NCBI RefSeq assembly: GCF_050510895.1
Contig: NZ_JBNINT010000001.1
Location: 1,178,001-1,242,000, forward strand
Length of the DNA stretch: 64,000 bases
Reading direction: 5' to 3'
Origin: Pannonibacter phragmitetus_B
Lineage (GTDB): Bacteria > Pseudomonadota > Alphaproteobacteria > Rhizobiales > Stappiaceae
Each line of letters starts with the position of its first letter. Positions within the stretch are counted from its first letter, which is position 1. The notes beneath the pieces were generated by a model, which saw nothing but the letters and a program-made list of their open reading frames with translations, did not search any database and had not been told where the DNA came from. The position numbers and the translations under genes are program-made. Positions 1 through 8,523 of this stretch are shown in pieces.

Positions 1-1320
1 GATGGAGCCATCGGCCTGAGCCTTGAAGGTCTGCGGATGCGAGCCGTATTCCTCGGCCTTCTGGGCCATCAGACCGACATTCGGCACGGTGCCCATCTTG
101 GACGGGTCAAGCGCGCCGTTCTTCTTGCAGAACTCGATCACTGCGTCATAGACGCCGGCATAGGACGAGTCCGGAATCACGCACTTGGCATCATTTTCCT
201 TGCCATCCGGGCCCCAGCCCTTGCCGCCAGCGCGGATGAGGGCAGGCATCGAAGCGTCGATGATGACGTCGGACGAGACATGCAGGTTGGTGATGCCCTT
301 GGCCGAGTTCACCATGTACATGGCCGGGCCATTGTCGAGCGCAGCCTTGAGATCGGCCTTGATTTCTGCGGCCTTGTCAGCAGGCAGCGTGGCAATCTTG
401 GCTTCCAGATCGCCGATGCCGAGATCCGGGTTGACGCCAATCTCAGCGAAGGTGGCTGCGTGCTTCGCGAAGAGGTCCTTCAGGAAGGTCTTGACCACAT
501 GGCCGAAGATGATCGGGTCGGAGACCTTCATCATCGTCGCCTTGAGGTGCACGGAGAAGAGCACGCCCTTGTCCTTGGCGTCCTGAATTTCCTTTTCGAG
601 GAAAGCGGTCAGGGCCTTGGCGCTCATGAAGGTTGCGTCCAGCACATCGCCTTCGGTGAGCTTCAGGTTGTTCTTCAGAACGGTGACAGCGCCATCCTTG
701 GCCACGAATTCGATGCGTGCGGTGCCTGCAGAGGCAGCGGCAATCGTGACGGACTTTTCGTTGGCGGCAAAGTCATCCTTGCCCATGGTGGAGACATGGG
801 TCTTGGAGGTGGGCAGCCATGCGCCCATCGAATGCGGGTTCTTCTTGGCGAATTCCTTCACCGCATTCGGAGCGCGGCGGTCGGAGTTACCTTCGCGCAG
901 AACCGGGTTCACGGCCGAGCCCTTGATCGCTTCATAAGCGGCCTTCACCGCCTTTTCCTCGTCCGTCGCCGGATTGTCCGGGTAGGAGGGAATGGCATAG
1001 CCCTGTGACTGCAGTTCCTTGATCGCGGCATTGAGCTGCGGCTGCGAGGCGGAGATGTTCGGCAGCTTGATGACATTGGCATCCGGCTCGACCACCAGAC
1101 GGCCAAGCTCGGCGAGATCATCAGACTGCTTCTGCGCGTCCGTCAGATACTGCGGGAAGGCGGCGAGGATGCGGCCTGCCAGCGAAATGTCCTTGGTGCC
1201 GATGGAGATCCCTGCCGGTTTGGCAAAAGCCTTGATGATCGGCAGGAACGACGCGCTCGCCAGTTCAGGCGCTTCGTCGACCTTGGTGTAGATGATGTCG
1301 GGACGTCCGGTGTCGGCCAT
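1..1320 (-). CDS. icd: Monomeric NADP-dependent isocitrate dehydrogenase, N-terminal part (runs off left edge)
   Basis: Oxidative decarboxylation of isocitrate to 2-oxoglutarate in the TCA cycle, cytoplasmic. Reading leftward from the ATG at 1318-1320 gives an open frame of about 440 codons to the window edge. The monomeric (IDH-II, about 740 aa) family is recognised by the stretch KLPNISASQPQLNAAI near residue 85 and by GSAVNPVLREGNSDRRAPNA near 130, followed by KKNPHSMGAW. These belong to the monomeric form and not the common dimeric IDH. The 3' end lies outside the window, so roughly 300 residues are missing. No frame break is seen in the part present. Family call is firm; the exact cofactor is inferred from the family. 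Confidence 0.93.
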   Translation of the reverse strand, partial: MADTGRPDIIYTKVDEAPELASASFLPIIKAFAKPAGISIGTKDISLAGRILAAFPQYLTDAQKQSDDLAELGRLVVEPDANVIKLPNISASQPQLNAAIKELQSQGYAIPSYPDNPATDEEKAVKAAYEAIKGSAVNPVLREGNSDRRAPNAVKEFAKKNPHSMGAWLPTSKTHVSTMGKDDFAANEKSVTIAAASAGTARIEFVAKDGAVTVLKNNLKLTEGDVLDATFMSAKALTAFLEKEIQDAKDKGVLFSVHLKATMMKVSDPIIFGHVVKTFLKDLFAKHAATFAEIGVNPDLGIGDLEAKIATLPADKAAEIKADLKAALDNGPAMYMVNSAKGITNLHVSSDVIIDASMPALIRAGGKGWGPDGKENDAKCVIPDSSYAGVYDAVIEFCKKNGALDPSKMGTVPNVGLMAQKAEEYGSHPQTFKAQADGSI

Positions 1321-1666
1321 GTTCAATCATTCCCACAGTTTGAAACGGTCAGGCGGAGGTGCCGGGGCAGCTCCGGGGAGTGCCACCATAGACACGTATA
1401 CAGTTGTGCGCAATTTCCGGGCGCCTGCCCCGGCCGGAAATCCGCAACGAGTTCTAACAAACACGGGGGAAAAGGCAATCAAGCGAAAACCCGCAGGCCA
1501 GCTTGTCTTTGCATGATGCGGGAGACTGGGCAGACAGGTACGTGCAGCAGGACGCCTCTTCCGCATGAATTTCCGTTCCGGGGTTGGCGCGGAAGCGTAT
1601 TCATCGTATCTAGGCGATGAATTGGCCTGCTGGCAGTGATGACGCTGGCAGGCAGAGGGAGAGATC
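1321..1666. other. Intergenic region between divergent icd and arsR-like gene
   Basis: Both promoters must lie here because icd runs left and the ArsR gene runs right. A purine-rich Shine-Dalgarno stretch (GAGGGAGAG, just before 1667) serves the arsR-like gene. I see no convincing RNA gene, riboswitch or further coding region; the open frames on the minus strand here have no recognisable content. Confidence 0.4.
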
Positions 1667-2051
1667 ATGTCCAGTCATGAGGCTGAGCTGCCGGGTGGCG
1701 GCCGCGGCGGGGAAGCGTGCTGTGCTCCGAAGGAGAACCTCTGCCGGAATCCTGAAGCCGCGGCACTGGCAGATCTGTTCCGGGCTCTTGGCCATCCGGT
1801 GCGCATTGGCATTCTGAAGGAAATCATTCAGCGCCAGGAAGCAAGCTGCGGCGAGATTGTCGGCTCGCCTGCCGCTGGCCCAGTCCACAGTGTCCCAGCA
1901 CCTGCTGGTGCTGAAGGAGGCGGGGCTTCTGACCTGCGAGATCCGCGGGCGCAGCTGTTCCTACCGGATCAACGAGGACTTTCTGACAGGCGAGGGCGCT
2001 GCGGGTGCGCACCTGCTGGCTGAAGCTTCCGGCTTTTTTCACAAATCATGA
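1667..2051 (+). CDS. ArsR/SmtB-family metal-responsive repressor, frame broken near 1861-1863
   Basis: Winged-helix repressor of the ArsR family. The first frame gives a Cys-rich N-terminus (ACCAPKENLC) then ALADLFRALGHPVRIGILKE, the usual start of the domain. After the sequence around 1861 the family match continues in the next frame with the recognition helix STVSQHLLVLKEAGLL and wing EIRGRSCSYRI, ending at 2051. Removing one G at 1861-1863 restores a single 127-aa protein, a normal length. The break is either an error in the sequence or a real mutation. The gene sits 40 bp upstream of the Atm1-like exporter and probably controls it; clustered cysteines suggest metal or thiol sensing, which is inference. 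Confidence 0.75.
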
Positions 2052-2091
2052 CCGCCGCACAGGCCAGCTCGCAGGCGCGGGAGAAACAAGA

Positions 2092-3999
2092 ATGACAAGA
2101 CGTGCAAATCCCCATGGCCCCGGTTCTGGTCCGGCAAAGGTGAGTGCGGATGATGGCTCGACCATGACCACACTCGCCAACCTGTGGCCTTATATCTGGC
2201 CAGAGGGGCGGGCAGATCTGAAGCTGCGCGTGATCTGGGCGGTTATGGCTCTGGTGGTGGCCAAGCTCGTGACGGTCGCTTCGCCCTATTTCTTCGCCTG
2301 GGCCTCTGATGCTCTGACAGGCGAAACCATGGGGCTGCCGGGTTTTCTGGTGGCGCCAATGATGCTGGTTATTGCCTATAATGCCGCCCGCGTTCTGGCT
2401 GTCGCCTTCAACCAGTTCCGCGATGCGCTGTTTGCGCGTGTCGGCCAGCATGCAGTACGCCAGCTGGCCTTCATCACCTTCTCGCATCTGCACCGCCTGT
2501 CGCTGCGCTTTCACCTGTCCCGCCGCACGGGCGGCCTCAGCCGGGTGATCGAGCGCGGAGTAAAGGGCATCGAGGCGATTGTCCGCTTCACCATCCTCAA
2601 CGGCGTTCCCACACTGCTTGAATTCGCCATCATGGCGGGCATCATCTGGTACCAGTTCGGCTTTGCCTATGTTGTCATCGTAGCGCTGATGATCGCCGCC
2701 TATGTCTGGTTCACTGTGCAGACGTCCAACTGGCGCATTTCCATCCGCCGCGAAATGAACGAGAGCGATACGGAAGCCAATTCCAAGGCCATCGACAGCC
2801 TGCTCAACTTCGAGACGGTGAAGTATTTCGGCAACGAGAAAATGGAGGCAGCCCGCTTTGACGCCTCCATGGCAGTCTACGAGCGCGCCGCGACCCGCAC
2901 CTGGACTTCGCTTGCCTGGCTCAACTTCGGTCAGTCCTTCATTCTGGGCATCGGCACGGCAGCCTGCATGATCCTCTCCGCCCGTTCGGTGATGGCTGGA
3001 GAGCAGACCATCGGCGATTTCGTGCTGATCAACGCGCTGCTGTTGCAGATCGCCATTCCGCTCAATTTCGTTGGCTTCATCTACCGTGAGATCCGTCAGG
3101 GGCTTGCCGATATCGAGGCGATGTTCGCCGTTCTCGCCGTCCCGGCGGAGATCGAGGACAAGCCGGGCGCTCCGGCGCTTGCCATCGGCTCCGGTGCCAT
3201 CCGCTTTGAAGATGTGGTGTTCCACTATGATCCGGACCGTCCGATCCTCAAGGGCATCAGCTTCGAGGTTCCGGCTGGAAACACGGTCGCCATCGTCGGG
3301 CCTTCGGGGGCGGGCAAGTCCACCATCTCCCGGCTGCTGTTCCGCTTCTATGATGTCACCGGCGGACGGGTGACCATTGACGGGCAGGATGTGCGCGATG
3401 TGACGCAGGAAAGCCTGCGTCAGGCCATCGGCATGGTGCCGCAGGATACGGTGCTGTTCAACGATACCATCGCCTACAACATCCGTTATGGCCGTCCGGA
3501 TGCCGCGGATGAAGACGTGCGTGCCGCTGCCCGGATGGCGCAGATCGACAGCTTCATCGAGGCGCTGCCCAAGGGCTATGCCAGTGAGGTGGGCGAGCGT
3601 GGACTGAAGCTCTCTGGCGGCGAGAAGCAGCGCGTTGCCATCGCCCGTACCATCCTGAAGGCTCCGCCCATCCTCATTCTGGACGAGGCGACTTCGGCCC
3701 TCGACACCCATACGGAGCGGGAGATTCAGTCCGCGCTGGATCAGGTTTCCCGCAACCGCACCACAGTGGTCATCGCCCACCGCCTGTCCACTGTAGTCAA
3801 TGCGGACCAGATCCTCGTGCTGCAGGCCGGTGTCATCGCCGAGCGCGGCACCCATTCGGAGCTGCTCGCCAAGGGCGGTCTTTATGCCTCCATGTGGAGC
3901 CGCCAGCGCGAGGCCGACGAAGCCGAAGAGCGCCTGCGTGCTGCAAGGGAAGCGGACGAACTCGGCGTCGTTGTGCGTGGCCATAAGGCGGGTGAGTGA
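2092..3999 (+). CDS. atm1: ABC transporter, Atm1/HMT1-type half-exporter (permease fused to ATPase)
   Basis: 635-aa half-transporter; acts as a homodimer in the inner membrane. An N-terminal six-helix exporter domain (about residues 30-350) precedes the ATPase: Walker A GPSGAGKST at about 403-411, ABC signature LSGGEKQR at about 507, Walker B ILILDEATSALD with Asp at about 531, then the H-loop VIAHRLST. Family members of the Atm1 group export glutathione conjugates, glutathione-metal complexes or Fe-S precursors. The ATG at 2092 is preferred because GGGAGAA lies just upstream and the longer open frame to 2005 would overlap the end of the ArsR gene. The ArsR neighbour fits a metal-stress role. 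Substrate is not shown by the sequence. Confidence 0.9.
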   Translation: MTRRANPHGPGSGPAKVSADDGSTMTTLANLWPYIWPEGRADLKLRVIWAVMALVVAKLVTVASPYFFAWASDALTGETMGLPGFLVAPMMLVIAYNAARVLAVAFNQFRDALFARVGQHAVRQLAFITFSHLHRLSLRFHLSRRTGGLSRVIERGVKGIEAIVRFTILNGVPTLLEFAIMAGIIWYQFGFAYVVIVALMIAAYVWFTVQTSNWRISIRREMNESDTEANSKAIDSLLNFETVKYFGNEKMEAARFDASMAVYERAATRTWTSLAWLNFGQSFILGIGTAACMILSARSVMAGEQTIGDFVLINALLLQIAIPLNFVGFIYREIRQGLADIEAMFAVLAVPAEIEDKPGAPALAIGSGAIRFEDVVFHYDPDRPILKGISFEVPAGNTVAIVGPSGAGKSTISRLLFRFYDVTGGRVTIDGQDVRDVTQESLRQAIGMVPQDTVLFNDTIAYNIRYGRPDAADEDVRAAARMAQIDSFIEALPKGYASEVGERGLKLSGGEKQRVAIARTILKAPPILILDEATSALDTHTEREIQSALDQVSRNRTTVVIAHRLSTVVNADQILVLQAGVIAERGTHSELLAKGGLYASMWSRQREADEAEERLRAAREADELGVVVRGHKAGE

Positions 4000-4038
4000 G
4001 CGGGCGCAAGCTTGCCTGACTGGACGTTGTCTTCCTCA

Positions 4039-4066
4039 CAGGTCCCGGCCTCCGTGCCGGGATCTG
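4039..4066. terminator. Possible terminator hairpin between convergent genes
   Basis: An imperfect inverted repeat (CAGGTCCCGGC pairing with GCCGGGATCTG) lies between the end of the ABC transporter and the end of the DUF2442 gene. There is no good T-run, so termination is only suggested by position. Confidence 0.35.
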
Positions 4067-4092
4067 TCAGGGTCGTATTTGCTTTACTCCAA

Positions 4093-4428
4093 TTAAGCCT
4101 GCTTGCGAGGCCGGCCGCCTTTGGCGCCGTTGCTGCGGGCGGCGGAGGCTTTTGCAGGGCTGGAAGCCTTGCCTCCCGAGGCGCCAAGCTGTGCGGCCAT
4201 CCAGCGCCTTGTGCCGAAGATGCCTTGCAGAAGTGCGGGCACATAGACATCGGCGTCCAGCTCCGGCCAGTGCAGGCCAAGGCCGGAGGGGCTGACTTCA
4301 ATATCCCGCAGAGTTTCCGGACTTGCCCCGGCGATCCCTTCCACCAAGTGTACCGGGACCAGTAAGATCACACCGCTGTCGAGTTCGACTACAAGACGGC
4401 TCTGTGCCGCATCATAGCTGGCACTCAC
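4093..4428 (-). CDS. DUF2442 domain protein
   Basis: 111 aa. The core matches the DUF2442 family: DSGVILLVPVHLVEGI, then SPSGLGLHWPELDADVYVPAL, followed by a basic Ala/Lys/Gly-rich tail ending GGRPRKQA. It lies 57 bp downstream of a DUF4160 gene on the same strand. These two families are very often neighbours and the pair behaves genomically like a small toxin-antitoxin-type module; no activity can be read from the sequence. The lysine-rich tail could bind nucleic acid (inference). Confidence 0.8.
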   Translation of the reverse strand: MSASYDAAQSRLVVELDSGVILLVPVHLVEGIAGASPETLRDIEVSPSGLGLHWPELDADVYVPALLQGIFGTRRWMAAQLGASGGKASSPAKASAARSNGAKGGRPRKQA

Positions 4429-4485
4429 GGCATACCCCCGCTGCGCGCCTCTCCGCCCCGGCTGTTGGCCTCTTCAAGGGCCTTC

Positions 4486-4761
4486 TCAGTAAGATCCATG
4501 GACTTCACTCCACTTCTGACAGAGGGCGGCAACGCTGGCGCCAAGTCCTGTCACGATATGCTGCATCTCCCGGCGGGAGAAACCAAAATTCTCCCGAACA
4601 TCAGCCGGGCCATCTGGACAGTTCAACAGGAGCACTGCTTCCTTACCCCGGCCGATCACATGCACATGGGCGGGCCTGTGATCGTTCGGATAGATCACCA
4701 CTCGCAGGCCATAAAAATTCAGCACCGTTGGCAATCGAGTTTCCCCCAAAGATAAACCCAA
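4486..4761 (-). CDS. DUF4160 domain protein
   Basis: 91 aa, first gene of the DUF4160-DUF2442 pair. Typical family features are the start LPTVLNFYGLRVVIYPNDH followed by RPAHVHVIGRGKEA; the conserved HxH (HVHV) and downstream acidic residues are present. Function unknown; its regular association with DUF2442 suggests a two-gene module of toxin-antitoxin layout. Nothing in the pair looks decayed. Confidence 0.82.
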   Translation of the reverse strand: MGLSLGETRLPTVLNFYGLRVVIYPNDHRPAHVHVIGRGKEAVLLLNCPDGPADVRENFGFSRREMQHIVTGLGASVAALCQKWSEVHGSY

Positions 4762-4883
4762 CCGCTTGGGAACTCAAGGCGCCGATACAAGCACTCTTCG
4801 CGAGCAGCAGCATATGAAACGGCCCGCAGCTTTGCATAAGCGCGGGCCGGTGTCTGCGGTGAGCTTGCGTGAGAAACCGCGGT

Positions 4884-5984
4884 TCATCCCGCCATGCGGT
4901 GCCCTGCGTCCTGGGCATAGGCGTGGCCGAAGCGGTTGGCGAGGAAGGCGGGGAGGGGGATGTCTTCCTGACGGAGGAAGCCTTGCTGCGGCAGCTGGCC
5001 GGTGGCGAGCATGTCCAGCACGGCGGCGATGCCGCTGGCTGTGGTGATCTGGATGGCACTGTAGAGCCGTCCACCGATGACGCCGCTATAGACCTTGCTG
5101 GCGTAGGTCTCCTGCAGAAGGCGGCCGTTTTGCCGTCCGCTGGCGGTGACAAAGATGATCACCACGTCCTGCAGGGTGGCAGGCAGTGCGTTTTCCAGAA
5201 TGTCCTTCAGCACCTCGCGCCGGTGGCGCAGGCCAAGGTCGTTCAGCAGCGCTTTCATGATGGCTGCGTGGCCGGGATAGCGGATGGTCTTGTAGTTGAG
5301 CGTCCGCACCTTGCCCTTCAGCGTTTCGCACAGGGTGCCAAGCCCGCCGGAGGTGTTGAAGGCTTCGTAGGTGACGCCATCGAGTGCGAATTCCTCGCGC
5401 TCTTCCAGAGCTGGCACTTCGGCCATATGGCCATCCACAATGGCCTCGCAGGGCTCGATATATTCGTTGATCACCCCGTCCGTGCTCCAGGTCAGATTGT
5501 AGTTGAGCGCGTTGGACGGGTACTGCGGCAGCGCGCCGACGCGCATGCGCAAAGTGTCGAGACTGTCGAAACGGCGCGCCAGATCATTGGCCACGATGGA
5601 GATGAAGCCCGGCGCCAGGCCGCACTGAGGGATGAAGGCGGTGGCCGCTGTGGCGGCGATCTCTTTCACCCGCCGGGTGGCCGCCACATCTTCTGTCAGG
5701 TCGAGATAATGCACGCCAGCTTTCGCTGCCGCTTCCGCGATGGTGATCGTCAGGTGGAAGGGCGCGGCGCTCAAGACGGCGAACTTGCCGGTGAGGGCTG
5801 CTGTCAGTGCTGCGCCGTCGCTGATGTCCAGCGCCAGCGTTTCGATGGCAGGTTCACCGGAAAGAGCTGTGAGCTCAGCGGGCGAGCGGTCAATGACAGT
5901 GACCCGGTAGTCGCCGGAGCCGGTGAGCAGCCGGGCAATGGTTGCGCCGATCTTGCCGGCGCCAATGATGGCAATCGTCTTCAT
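4884..5984 (-). CDS. Saccharopine dehydrogenase-family oxidoreductase
   Basis: 366 aa from the ATG at 5982-5984, which has GGGGTTCGAG upstream. The N-terminus is a Rossmann NAD(P) fold, IAIIGAGKIGATIARLL (residues 4-20), with VIDRS after beta 2. The middle has PQCGLAPGF, conserved in saccharopine reductase-like proteins, and the C-terminal half carries the family's substrate region (TSGGLGTLCETL). Family members act in lysine metabolism or on related amino acids. A divergent Lrp/AsnC regulator starts about 120 bp away and likely controls it, which fits amino-acid catabolism. The exact substrate is not determined. Confidence 0.82.
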   Translation of the reverse strand: MKTIAIIGAGKIGATIARLLTGSGDYRVTVIDRSPAELTALSGEPAIETLALDISDGAALTAALTGKFAVLSAAPFHLTITIAEAAAKAGVHYLDLTEDVAATRRVKEIAATAATAFIPQCGLAPGFISIVANDLARRFDSLDTLRMRVGALPQYPSNALNYNLTWSTDGVINEYIEPCEAIVDGHMAEVPALEEREEFALDGVTYEAFNTSGGLGTLCETLKGKVRTLNYKTIRYPGHAAIMKALLNDLGLRHRREVLKDILENALPATLQDVVIIFVTASGRQNGRLLQETYASKVYSGVIGGRLYSAIQITTASGIAAVLDMLATGQLPQQGFLRQEDIPLPAFLANRFGHAYAQDAGHRMAG

Positions 5985-6105
5985 ATCTCGAACCCCTCTG
6001 GCCCTTTCCGGGCGTTGTGAAGTCCAGCATGAGCGAAAGACGTGTCGATTCACAGCTGCGGATATGGCATTATGAAGCTGGAAATTGATCAGAATGACGA
6101 GAGTA

Positions 6106-6546
6106 ATGAACACTCTGTCCATCACTGAGGCTGACCGGGCCCTGATTGGCCTCCTGTCCGAGAACGCCCGCATGCCGGTTGCCGAACTGGCGCGCCGCCT
6201 TGGCCTGTCGCGGACTACGGTTCAGGCCCGGATTGAGCGGCTGGAGCGGGAAGGGGTGATCACCGGCTATGGCCTGCGTCTGTCGCAGGCCTATGAGGCG
6301 GCGCAGGTGAAGGCGCATGTGCTGATCACGCTGGTGCCGAAGGCGCTGGCGCGGGTGAGTGCGGAGCTGGCCGGCATCCGCGAGGTGCGCCAGCTGCATT
6401 CGGTCAGCGGCAGTCATGATCTCATCGCCATCGTCGAGGCCGCTTCCGTCTCGGAGCTGGACCATCTGATCGACCGGATCGGCGAACTTGACGGCGTTGA
6501 CCGCACGCTTTCGTCCATCATCCTGTCAACGCGCATTCAACGCTGA
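6106..6546 (+). CDS. Lrp/AsnC-family transcriptional regulator
   Basis: 146 aa with the start taken at 6106 because GACGAGAG precedes it closely; an ATG at 6094 is possible. N-terminal HTH: LLSENARMPVAELARRLGLS then RTTVQARIERLEREGVITGY; C-terminal RAM/AsnC effector domain with VRQLHSVSGSHDLIAIVEA. These proteins bind amino acids and usually regulate a neighbour. Divergent orientation from the saccharopine dehydrogenase-like gene suggests that gene as target. Confidence 0.9.
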   Translation: MNTLSITEADRALIGLLSENARMPVAELARRLGLSRTTVQARIERLEREGVITGYGLRLSQAYEAAQVKAHVLITLVPKALARVSAELAGIREVRQLHSVSGSHDLIAIVEAASVSELDHLIDRIGELDGVDRTLSSIILSTRIQR

Positions 6547-6682
6547 CTGGGCGCCCGGTGCCCTGTTGGCGGCGATGGATGAGCCTGCTCACCAAATGCC
6601 GCATCCCCTGCCACGCTTGCCGCAAGGCCAAGGCGCGTTCCTGTCTGGCCCGGTGTTCGTAATAGCCGCCCATGTGCATCAT
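6518..6682 (-). CDS. Small hypothetical protein, 54 aa
   Basis: An ORF starting at the ATG 6680-6682 with a GGAG Shine-Dalgarno sequence about 8 bases upstream (the minus strand reads AGCGGAGAAACAGCC before the start). The product begins MMHMGGYYEHRARQERA and is Arg/Gln-rich and helical. Its 3' end overlaps the end of the lrp gene by 29 bp in a tail-to-tail arrangement. I do not recognise a family with certainty. The start signal and the amphipathic character are the only support. Confidence 0.4.
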   Translation of the reverse strand: MMHMGGYYEHRARQERALALRQAWQGMRHLVSRLIHRRQQGTGRPVSVECALTG

Positions 6683-6782
6683 GGCTGTTTCTCCGCTGGA
6701 GTGATCTGCGGCTACCTTCGCATCTTCGTTGATTTCTGATAATCTGGCCGCCATCGCATAAACTTTCCCAAGGAATCGGATA

Positions 6783-7690
6783 ATGCGGCTGGAGGATCTC
6801 CGTTTTTTGTCCGGGCTGCAGCGCTCGGTAATCTCTCCGCCGCAGGGCGCGAGACCGGTCTGTCGCCATCGGCCGCCAGCTCCCGGTTGGCTTCGTTGGA
6901 GCGCGATGCCGGGGTGCAGCTGATCAGCCGAACAACGCGCCGTCTTCAGCTGACCGACGCGGGGGAACTGCTCCTGCGCCGGGCTGGCGAGGCGCTGGAT
7001 CTGCTCGACGGCACCTTGCGCGAATTGGAGGACGAGGCAGCGAGGCCGCGCGGGACGCTGCGTGTGTCTCTCAACATGTTCTTTGGCCGCAAGCATGTGC
7101 TGCCGTATCTGGCCGAGTTCCGTGACCTATACCCAGAGCTCCGGCTCCAGCTGGATTTCTCGGACCGTATCGTTGACCTGCTGGCGGAGGGCTATGATCT
7201 TGCCATCCGGGGTGCGCCGCTCGCAGATTCCACGCTGCGGGCACGCCGGCTTGCCGGAAATCCCCGCGTGCTCTGTGCCTCGCCTGCCTATCTGGCCCGC
7301 AAGGGCATGCCGGAGACGCCTGCTGACCTTGCCCGGCATGACTGCCTCAGCTTCCGGTCCATGCCGGTCTGGTATTTCGAGGGGCCGCAGGGAGAGATCG
7401 CCTGTCCCATCGACGCCGCGATCAGCGGCGACAATGGTGACTTTGCCTATGACGCTGCCCTGCTGGGGCTGGGGCTGGCGGTGAAATCGCTTGCCCATGT
7501 GTGGGAGGATCTGCGCGATGGCCGGCTGGTGGCGGTCATGACTGATTTCCCGGTGACGAGAACAGGAGCCATCTGGGCCGTTGCACCGCCGGGTCGGGCG
7601 ATGATGCCAAAAGCCCGTGTGCTGGCTGACTTCCTGATTGGGAAATATGGCAATCCTGCCTACTGGGAGACTGACTACCGGCAGGCCTGA
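6783..7690 (+). CDS. LysR-family transcriptional regulator, frame broken in the T-run 6803-6808
   Basis: Start ATG 6783 reads MRLEDLRF; the family match then continues one frame over as FVRAAALGNLSAAGRETGLS, the HTH of LysR regulators. Restoring one T in the six-T run 6803-6808 gives a continuous 302-aa protein, normal for the family. The remainder to 7690 is intact: HTH continuing as SPSAASSRLASLERDAGVQL, then a periplasmic-binding-like effector domain with DLAIRGAPLADSTL. It lies upstream of psd on the same strand but 111 bp away and is divergent from the small ORF at 6682, so its target is unclear. Confidence 0.8.
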
Positions 7691-7801
7691 GCATTGGTGG
7701 GCACAGGCACTTTCGGGGTTCAGTTGCGGCGGCAAAGGCACTAAGAGAGAGGCAGACCACTTCAATCTCCGGCTCCGGACCCAAGATCAACGGGAAAACC
7801 C

Positions 7802-8512
7802 ATGTCGCTTGCCGATACCATCACCAAGGCCTTTGTTCCGATCCATCGTGAGGGCTGGCCCTTCATTGCCATCGCCTTCGTGGCAACGCTGATCCTGGGT
7901 TGGTTCTTCACCCCGCTGTTCTATATCGGGCTCTTCCTGACGGGCTGGGTCTGCTACTTCTTCCGCGATCCGGCCCGCGTTACGCCGGTAACTGACGGGC
8001 TGGTGATTTCGCCCGCTGACGGCGTCGTCAATCAGCTTGGCCTTTGCGTGCCGCCTGCCGAACTGGCGGCGGAGCTTGGCACCGAGCCGATGATGCGGAT
8101 TTCCGTGTTCATGAACGTGTTCAACTGCCATGTGAACCGCGCTCCCGTTGGTGGCCGCATTGCACGTGTGGCCTACAAGCCGGGCAAGTTCCTCAATGCG
8201 GAGCTGGACAAGGCGAGCGAGTTCAACGAGCGCAACGGCCTTGTTATCGAGAACGGCGGCACGAAGATCGGTGTCGTTCAGATCGCCGGACTTGTGGCCC
8301 GCCGCATCGTCTGCTTCGTGCGCGAAGGCGAGAGCATCGGCGCCGGTGAGCGCTTCGGTCTGATCCGCTTCGGTTCGCGCCTTGATATCTACATGCCTGC
8401 GGCGACTGTGCCGAAAGTGGCCATGGGCCAGACGATGATTGCAGGGGAAACCGTGCTGGCTGATCTGCGGGCTGGTCCGGAAACCGCCCAGCACATCACC
8501 CGCGTCAGCTGA
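7802..8512 (+). CDS. psd: Phosphatidylserine decarboxylase proenzyme
   Basis: 236 aa, the short archaeal/alphaproteobacterial type. Converts phosphatidylserine to phosphatidylethanolamine at the inner membrane. A hydrophobic segment at about 20-50 anchors it; YFFRDPARVTP and SPADGVV are family hallmarks; self-cleavage to form the pyruvoyl group is expected at Gly191-Ser192 in RFGSRLD. The gene is followed 11 bp later by the phosphatidylserine synthase gene, so the two steps of phosphatidylethanolamine synthesis are in one operon. Confidence 0.95.
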   Translation: MSLADTITKAFVPIHREGWPFIAIAFVATLILGWFFTPLFYIGLFLTGWVCYFFRDPARVTPVTDGLVISPADGVVNQLGLCVPPAELAAELGTEPMMRISVFMNVFNCHVNRAPVGGRIARVAYKPGKFLNAELDKASEFNERNGLVIENGGTKIGVVQIAGLVARRIVCFVREGESIGAGERFGLIRFGSRLDIYMPAATVPKVAMGQTMIAGETVLADLRAGPETAQHITRVS

Positions 8513-8523
8513 GGAGAAGCTCT

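Noticed and set aside
1969..3984. 671-codon frame antisense to the ABC transporter
   Set aside because: Antisense shadow in GC-rich DNA; the transporter strand has all ABC motifs.
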